Shown here piece by piece: positions 57,566-64,000 of a stretch of 64,000 bases of DNA; the stretch's first letter is position 1; each line of letters begins with the position of its first letter. The stretch is taken from the NCBI GenBank assembly GCA_019188255.1, contig JAETXT010000010.1:2728001-2792000 (forward strand), read 5' to 3'. The notes beneath the pieces are model-generated. The model was not told the origin of the DNA, did no database searches, and saw only the letters and a program-made list of their open reading frames with translations. The stretch is from Verticillium longisporum. Lineage: Eukaryota; Ascomycota; Sordariomycetes; Glomerellales; Plectosphaerellaceae. Position numbers and translations under genes: made by a program.

Positions 57566-59644
57566 ATGGGGTCGTGTTTTAGCAAGGAGGCTAAAGAGAG
57601 CGGGAACGACGGCGCAGATCTCGATCGCCCAGCTCGGCTTCCCCAGGAAAAGGTTGTTCCTGTCCAGCCAACGACCGGCAACGACCATGAACAGCCTCAG
57701 GTTACAGCCGATACTGCGGCGCAAACGCTCACCACAGCATGTGAAGATCCCAACGCGACAGCGGCTGCTACGGCACCGCTGGAGCTTGTCTTTTGCCGGT
57801 TCGAGTCTGGCCGCATTGTGAGGAAGAAGCGATTCCTCTCAGAGCCATTCATCGCCGTCTCGCACGTTTGGGGCCCCGATGCCGACTGGGCCAAGGTGGA
57901 CGGCGTCGATGAGGAGATTATCGTATCGCCAGAGAAGGCCCTCTTCGTGCAGACGCAGCTACCCGGTCTGATGGGCGACTCCTGGTTCTGGATGGACGTG
58001 CTCTGTGTGGATCAGCGCGATGCTGATGCCCGTGTCGCCGTCACGCAGCACATCCCGGCGGTGTTCCGCGCGGCGCAGAAGAGTCTCGTCGTGCGAGAGA
58101 GCGCGAGCTTCCGCGCGTGCTGCGCCCAGGCGGCCGGGCCCTCCCATGCGTTCCTGGGCAAGACGAGATACGGCAGAAGACCAGACGACCAATCGTCGGA
58201 TATCGACTTTACCGACGAGGAGCTGGACGGCCGAGGGAAGCTGCGCAAGCACATCGAGCAGAGCCACAAGGGAGAGTACATGGACGACGGCGTCCTCTCG
58301 CGACTCTGGCCGCTCCAGGAAGTCATCCTGTCCGACACGGTCCGGTTTGCCAAGTGCGAGCCTGTGCCGGGCGACGACTTCAAGGGCCACAGCCCCTCGC
58401 GGCCGGCGCCGTCCATGGACAAAGCCCTCACGCTCGTCGGCAGCCTCGGCATCCTGGCGCAGACGTGGGACACGTACGCGCTCGACGACGACAGCACCAT
58501 GTGGCACCGCCTCGGCACGGGCAAGTGGTCCTTCTTCGACGCCTACTTCGGCCTCGGCGAAGCGACGCGCGCCCACAGCGGCAAGGTCTCGCCGGCGGTG
58601 CCGCGCGCGCGCGACCTCGGGCTGCACCTCGTCAGCACGCGGCAGACGTCCAAGGGCCGCGACTTCATCCTCGCCATCATGCCGCAGTACCGCTTCTACA
58701 GGGTGCCGCCGACGGCGCGCAAGATGTCCTTTTCGGACCTCTTCCTCGACTGCTGCCGCCAGCTGCGCAGCCACGACGCCGGCATCGCGCCGTTCCTCAT
58801 GGACTCGGAGAGCCCGCTCGACGGCCACGTCGGCACCCTGAGCTGCGGCGTGCCCGAGCCCGTCTGCCTCGGCGACCTCGCCAAGCTCTTCAACGGACCC
58901 GTGCAGCGCGCGCCGGAGCGCAGCGTCGTCGAGCTGCTGACGCTGCAGCCGCAGCCGGCGCCGACGGCCGTGGCGAAGCGGCAGGCGCTCGAACTCCTGC
59001 GCAGCGTGCCGGACGCGACGCCCGAGGATGCCGTCACGGCCCTCGCCGTCAGCATGACGCACATGATTGTCATTTCCATCTTTGCGAGCAAGACGCTGTG
59101 GCTGACGTCGCAGGCCGAGCTGATGCATGAGATTGCGCGGCTGCAGACGCAGGAGGACAGGGAGGATTCGGACTCGGAGGACGGCCACGACGGGGGCGTC
59201 AGCGAGACGTTGCAGAGGCGGCTCGTGTTGGAGGCCCTGCTGCGGACGATCGGCTGGATCGACTGGAACGAGGGCTCGCGGGCCAACGCAGAGGCCATGA
59301 CGGGGCAGACGGCCATCATCTTCAGGCTGAAGGATGCGCCGTGGGAGATGTCGGCCATGCTCGTGGGCATGGTGAGCTGCGGCATGCCGCTGAGCGCGTA
59401 TGAATGGGCGAGGGAGCACCTCGCCGTGGTGCACGTGAACGTGTTCCAGAGATCCTTCATGGCGCTGGCGCCGCAAAAGGTCATGAAGCCGGACACCATG
59501 TTCTTCATGAGGCAGGTGGACGACTATGCCATGGGACGTGACGGGGCCATGCCGAGGTTCACGTTGATGGCGATGGATGCCGACAGCGACATTTACATGA
59601 ACCAGTGCATGTTCCCTCCAGATCTCGCCTTGTCAAATGGATGA
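57566..59644 (+). CDS. HET-domain protein with myristoylation-like N-terminus
   Basis: The HET domain mediates heterokaryon incompatibility and cell death in filamentous ascomycetes. The single exon encodes 692 residues. Its HET-type motifs are FIAVSHVWG (95-103), with FWMDVLCVDQRD (141-152) as the central block. The third block is less clear: VLSRLWPLQEVILSDTV may be the usual W-x-x-QE-x stretch. The N-terminus MGSCFSKE fits an N-myristoylation site (Gly2, Ser6) with a Cys4 available for palmitoylation, which suggests membrane targeting; this is inferred. The C-terminal half has no domain I recognise. The CCGCCATGG start context is strong, and the NLR gene lies 0.7 kb upstream in the same orientation. 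Confidence 0.85.
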   Translation: MGSCFSKEAKESGNDGADLDRPARLPQEKVVPVQPTTGNDHEQPQVTADTAAQTLTTACEDPNATAAATAPLELVFCRFESGRIVRKKRFLSEPFIAVSHVWGPDADWAKVDGVDEEIIVSPEKALFVQTQLPGLMGDSWFWMDVLCVDQRDADARVAVTQHIPAVFRAAQKSLVVRESASFRACCAQAAGPSHAFLGKTRYGRRPDDQSSDIDFTDEELDGRGKLRKHIEQSHKGEYMDDGVLSRLWPLQEVILSDTVRFAKCEPVPGDDFKGHSPSRPAPSMDKALTLVGSLGILAQTWDTYALDDDSTMWHRLGTGKWSFFDAYFGLGEATRAHSGKVSPAVPRARDLGLHLVSTRQTSKGRDFILAIMPQYRFYRVPPTARKMSFSDLFLDCCRQLRSHDAGIAPFLMDSESPLDGHVGTLSCGVPEPVCLGDLAKLFNGPVQRAPERSVVELLTLQPQPAPTAVAKRQALELLRSVPDATPEDAVTALAVSMTHMIVISIFASKTLWLTSQAELMHEIARLQTQEDREDSDSEDGHDGGVSETLQRRLVLEALLRTIGWIDWNEGSRANAEAMTGQTAIIFRLKDAPWEMSAMLVGMVSCGMPLSAYEWAREHLAVVHVNVFQRSFMALAPQKVMKPDTMFFMRQVDDYAMGRDGAMPRFTLMAMDADSDIYMNQCMFPPDLALSNG

Positions 59645-60650
59645 GGGTGGGGGTAGTTCTTTTGTTTCTACGCAGCGAGTCAGCAATTATTGAGTTGCAG
59701 CTTTTCAATCGCATCTAGCGACCAGACTTGGTATTGAGCAAGGGATCATGCCATAATGTTGTCTTTGCAGAAATATAGACGACCTTTTTACCATTGATCT
59801 GCGCACTCTGAGTGTCAGGAGACCCCTGGGGAGCCATATATGGAGGGCTAGTTAGGGGCTAAGGGTTACGAAAACGTATAAAAGGAGCCGTGGAGGGCCA
59901 GAGTTCAGACGTATTCCGGCCTCTGACCTAGGTATATTCTATTGCCTGCGGATTACGTATAAAAGACCTCTTCACTCTGCTCTATCCCAAGCACTGACAC
60001 TGAGTTAGTGAGTTGTGGCAATCCTTGTGTAAACTGTGAAACTCGTGCCAGTCAGTTTCGCACCTTGTATAAGCCTAAAACCATCATCATTCACTAGTCA
60101 AGTCCCGTGATCATCATTCACCTAGTCAGTCCCGTGACAGCCTCGCAACTCTATTGTGTGAATTGTGGCAACACCGTCATAGCTCATCTCAACACAACAA
60201 CCGCGACGCGTCAGCCTGGCGCACCTGCCTCCCCACGCCCTCATCTATATTCACCGAAACCGCCTCTCGCTCAAGGCAAGCATGCGTATATGAACCCTTC
60301 CACGCTGCGGTCTGATAGTCCTGCCCGCTTCTGCTTTTCTCAACCGCACAACCCCGACGCAGCCATCGCCGCGACGACCAAAGGCGCTGCAACCGCAACG
60401 GCAACCGCATTCGGCCAAGATCAACAGAATACACACATGTCAGCGGGCTTAATCGACTGTGTGCTAAGATTTAAAAAGCTAGCTCTGGCGGCCTGAGTTT
60501 CCGCTAAGTACTGACTTGGTGGGTGACCTCAATGCCATGCAAACCCATCTCCAACGACCAGAGGACCTCGCCATAGGCACCCAGTCGTGGAGAATGTGTA
60601 TGCACATCTGGACACGGCTGACACAATGTAGGAACCCCTTCACCGACACC
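59645..60650. other. intergenic, with twin TATA motifs and a direct repeat
   Basis: Two CGTATAAAAG motifs lie at 59877-59884 and 59958-59965. A 27-bp imperfect direct repeat (ATCATCATTCAC... to ...TCCCGTG) occupies 60083-60136. Small open frames here (60107-60496) lack any protein signature. An upstream Met (60516) in frame with the next gene exists but is not favoured. Confidence 0.5.
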
Positions 60651-63006
60651 ATGCCGGTTCCCATGACGGGCGCTGCTGGAGGAATGGGCCCCCCCTCGCA
60701 CATGGCAATCGACCGCCCGCCTGCCCCCGACGAGATCCCCGAGAGGTTCAAGTTCCCCCGCAAGGACATGAGATGGGAGCCTCCCGCCTTCGTCAAAGAC
60801 TTGCCCCTGACGGAGAAGAACTTTTGCACAAAGGTCACCGACATCATCTGCCAGGCTGTCGGTCTCGAGTTTTTTGACCGTCTTGCCTGCGCCTGGGCCA
60901 TCATCCACCACATGGTCGACGTCAGCTATGAGAAGCTCGTCTCGAAGCTCATCATTCACCTGGCCGCCTCGCTTGATCTCACCTATGATGACGGCATCCA
61001 TCATCGACTTGCAGAGTTGATGAAGGAGATTCGTAGGCCGCGCTACGTTGAGCTCCAGTCCAACGGCGAGGTAAGCACTCTTCTTCCCATACATCGGCCC
61101 GCTTGCCTGAGTCGAGCTAATCGTCTTTGCTTTTGGTGTAGCGGCCCGTGCAGGAAATGCTCGGATCGCAGGTTGAGCTCATCGACTTGGCCGGTATCAT
61201 GGCTTTCAACATCCACGGTGAGTTCTTCCCAAGCTCTTGCCAAGAGACACCACACCCCGCCCTTGAGCACCAAGACACTGACAAGAGACAGAGCGCCAGC
61301 TCCGCATGCATGCCGAGGAGGTCGACGCGCAGTACGGATACGTCAATCTGTGCACATTCGCCGGAATGCTCGTGACCAACGGCGCCATCGACCGCTGCGA
61401 CGTTGCCATCCACATCATGATGCGCACCCTGGAGACCCTCCGCCTGACGGAATAGGACATCGTCGGCGTCAGTCGCTTCATGATTCTTACGGGCAACGCC
61501 ATTTACCTGCAGATCGTGGCCCCCGTGCACTACGTCACGAGCCCCATCATGAACAGGCTGCATGTCGGTCCGCTCTGGAAAGGCCCGCTCGGTTTCTCGG
61601 CCTGCCGCTGGACCTTCTGGTACCAGCGTCTCGGACACGCCCTGGGGTCGGCCAAGCTACCCATGGCCGTGCTCTGGGGCAGGCTGGGCCACCATCACAT
61701 GCAGGACATTGAGAACACCTTCAGGCGCCAGCAACCCACGCCCAGCTACATTGCTGCACGTGCGGCCGCGAATGGCGCGTCCGCCAACCATCAGGGGCAG
61801 CCCCAGTTGGTCGGAGCCGAGTCTGCTCTGCGCCTCCGTATCAGCCAGCTCGAAAGCACTCTGGCGCAAGAAAAGTCGTTCCGCGCCGATGAGGTGCGGT
61901 ACTACATGCACCAGCTGACCAACGAGAAGACTCGGACCGTCAAGGACAATCCCATTTACCGCCACCACAATGCCGTCACCGAGCTCATCGCCGGCGCCGG
62001 ATGGGAGGTGGATCCGCACATGAACGCCAAAGGCCTGGAGAACAACCTGATCAAGCTTGTGAGCCTGACAGGCCACTACAAGACCATGATTCTGGATAAG
62101 CAGCACCACGAAACCATCAAGAACCGCGTGCAGTACTACAAAGGCCAGGCGACCGCTTTCGAAATCCTGCAGCCCTCGCTGCGTTGGCCATCGGATCCCG
62201 CTTCGCAAGCCAATCGAGCGACGCGCGTTGCCAGGGTCATGGAAGCTCTCCCCGACGAGAGCCTGCTGCCGAAGCCGCTGCTGCAGCGCTACCGCGATAT
62301 CCTCAACCGCGAGCGTGGCGTCATCGACATGATTCAGGCCTTCATCGACGAACAGACTGCCGAGCGAGCCAAACGGCACGAGAGCTGGCAGCAGCAACTC
62401 GGCGTGCCCATTACCCATCCCACGTCGTCGGCCGCCCGCCCAGTCTCGGGCCCCAGGACGCGGAGTCCTCTCGACAACCTGACGGCGCTCAAGATGCAGC
62501 AGGACATGGCCGAGGACAGGGTCATGCTCTACAACGACCTCTTCAAGCGCCACGAGTTTCTGTGCCAGCGCGACCAGCATACAGCCCTCATCCTGCTGCG
62601 CCTTCCCGAGGTGCTCCAGATCAGCGGCCGCACCTTTTCGCTGAGCGCCCTCTTGGAGGGCATTCCCAAGCGCGAAGACCTGCCCGCCTGCACCCTCGGC
62701 ATGGGCTGCACGCTGGGACAGACGCACTGCGAGATGCAATTCCGAGCTCTTCCAGGCCAGCTCAGCAACCCCATCGACGGCCACCTCAACCCAGCTGCTG
62801 GCGTCTTTGTTCCGGGCTCGGGAGCTGTGCGTGGTGCTGGTGCTGGTGCTGGTGCTGGTGCTGGTGCCGGTGCTGCCGATTCGAACGCCAATGTTGCCAC
62901 CAACAGTGACGCAGGTCCTGCCTCTGCGTCGACCAGGCGCCAGCACCCTGAAGATTCTGAGCAGGACCAGGAACCGAATAAGAGGGTTCGGCTCGCCAAA
63001 GAGTGA
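60651..63006 (+). pseudogene. hypothetical protein with one internal TAG
   Basis: Exons 60651-61070, 61142-61217 and 61292-63006 join in frame with good GT-AG sites. The product would be about 736 residues if the TAG at 61453-61455 (RTLETLRLTE then DIVGVSRFMI) were a sense codon. The sequence on both sides is smooth, so a C-to-T change of CAG (Gln) is the simplest explanation. The N-terminal half looks alpha-helical (FCTKVTDIICQAVGLEFFDR, AAWAII-type helices). The C-terminal half has coiled-coil-like and Pro-rich parts, then a (GA)n run coded by a GCTGGT-type 6-bp repeat (about 62831-62873), and ends RLAKE. I do not recognise the family. A truncated product ending at the TAG could still be made. 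Confidence 0.6.
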
Positions 63007-64000
63007 TCAGGATGCCGGATGCTTGTTCTGTGTTGCCAACTCAGGCAAGGTGGCAGAGAAGCGCGTGGAAGTGCGCGCGGACATGGTATTGATGAAGACA
63101 AGGGGTCATTACGGGAGATGTCTGGTGCGGCTCGGTGGATGTGTTGATCGGATCGTTGCACGAGGCATGGCAGAGGTTGCTAAGTGACGAGCCCTTCGTT
63201 TGGATGGTCGTCGGGATCGAGGTTTGCTTGGCAGGTATGGCTCGAATTGGGCCTTTGGAGTGCAATGCACTGATAGTTTTGCCGTTGTGTGATCCAGAAG
63301 AAATGAGATGGCCGTAGCCGAAAGAAACGCATGGAGAATATGCTGTGATGGTCAAGTGTCAAGTTGCATGTATCCAGGTACCTACCTAGGTAGGTAGTAC
63401 CTAAGTACCTAAGTACCTAGCGAAAGGTCTAGGCAAGTGATCGTGCTGTGTGACCAGATCTCGATCACCAGGAGCCAAGGCAGGGGCAGGGCAGGGCAGA
63501 GGCAGGTGCAGTGCAGCTGCGGTTCAGGTGCTGCAGGAGCGATTGGCAGAGGTGCGACGGTGATGCCGTTGCCGTCAATTTACGGCTGTGGCGCAGCTCT
63601 CTTGTTCTTCTGCCTTCTGCCTTCTGCCTTCTGCATATCCCAATGCCATGCCGGGCCATCAAGAGTCGTTGGCTCCTCTCTACCAAGAGCTGACATTGCT
63701 CCCAGACTCCTTGCCAGAGGTTCGTCATGAAAGCCTTCGCTGCTGGCAGCCTGGCACACATCATCGTTCATCGGCCACTGTCCTCGTTCTGTTCTGACCC
63801 CATTACAGGGCACTGGCCACATGTCTCGGACACCCAACCATGCGTGGCTTGGCTCAAGGCTGCCCCTCCGTCTTGGGCTGCCTTGGGAGCAAGACGGAGG
63901 GGCAGCCTTGGGAGCTTGGTGGAGGGGGGGCCACCTGAGCTTGGCCTCTCTCAGCTGACGATGGCGGTCATCTCCTCTGGTCAACCTGCCCTGAAATACC
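63007..64000. other. terminal intergenic sequence
   Basis: I see no gene. A dense cluster of GGTACCTACCTAGGTAGG-type palindromes lies at 63376-63421, and a CTTCTGC triplication at 63609-63633. A gene may begin beyond the window edge. Confidence 0.45.

Noticed and set aside
57959..59476. 505-codon open frame opposite the HET gene
   Set aside because: Arg/His/Ala-rich shadow frame.
60107..60496. 129-codon open frame upstream of the last gene
   Set aside because: Begins inside the 27-bp direct repeat; composition is random-like.
61657..62946. 429-codon open frame opposite the last gene
   Set aside because: Overlaps the supported plus-strand exon; the Ser/Thr run is only the reverse of the GCTGGT repeat.
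1..64000. tRNA or 5S rRNA genes
   Set aside because: I looked for GGTTCGANTCC-type B boxes with a matching cloverleaf and found none convincing; a covariance-model scan would settle it.

Overview
The window is nuclear DNA from a filamentous ascomycete, most likely a Sordariomycete. The evidence is short introns of roughly 40-75 nt with GTRNGT donors, GC-rich third codon positions, an intact fungal Skn7 response regulator, a fungal-type phosphoketolase, and neighbouring NACHT and HET-domain genes. No bacterial, viral or organellar segment is evident. The order below Sordariomycetes cannot be fixed from what I can see.

Layout. 1-20 kb: the end of an RGG-box protein, then eIF2B-epsilon (minus), a 279-bp TIR element, a gene-free 4.2 kb stretch, skn7 (minus), and a long intergenic tract rich in simple repeats that holds one candidate small secreted protein (15.8 kb). 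The DNA primase small subunit follows, then trm10. 20-32 kb: msh2, divergent from trm10; a minus-strand array of four near-identical box C/D snoRNA-like units; a complex I subunit of the NDUFA11 type; and a large Ubp2-type deubiquitinase. 32-46 kb: a coding-like fragment, phosphoketolase, a Ras-family GTPase, a PLP-dependent decarboxylase and Nop9. 46-64 kb: gene-poor DNA, a Sordariomycete-type hypothetical gene, a NACHT NLR with a nonsense codon, a HET-domain gene with a myristoylation-like N-terminus, and a hypothetical gene with a nonsense codon. The last 10 kb looks like accessory or allorecognition-type sequence; the rest is mostly housekeeping.

How the genes relate. There is no operon-like pathway. 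Pri1 and Msh2 are both replication/repair genes, and both carry ACGCG (MCB-type) motifs just upstream. eIF2B-epsilon, Nop9, Trm10 and the snoRNA array all serve translation or RNA modification. Phosphoketolase and the decarboxylase are metabolic genes about 4 kb apart.

The most unusual item is at 23.77-24.48 kb on the minus strand: four units of about 180 bp, each with a 5' splice site, a conserved C/D-box RNA, a branch-point motif and a 3' splice site. The acceptor of one unit abuts the donor of the next (AG|GTAY). This looks like a snoRNA host transcript with zero-length or micro exons.

Data-quality warning. skn7, phosphoketolase and the decarboxylase each contain one or two single-base indels in short homopolymers, in otherwise intact genes. 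This pattern suggests long-read consensus errors, although real mutations cannot be excluded from one sequence.
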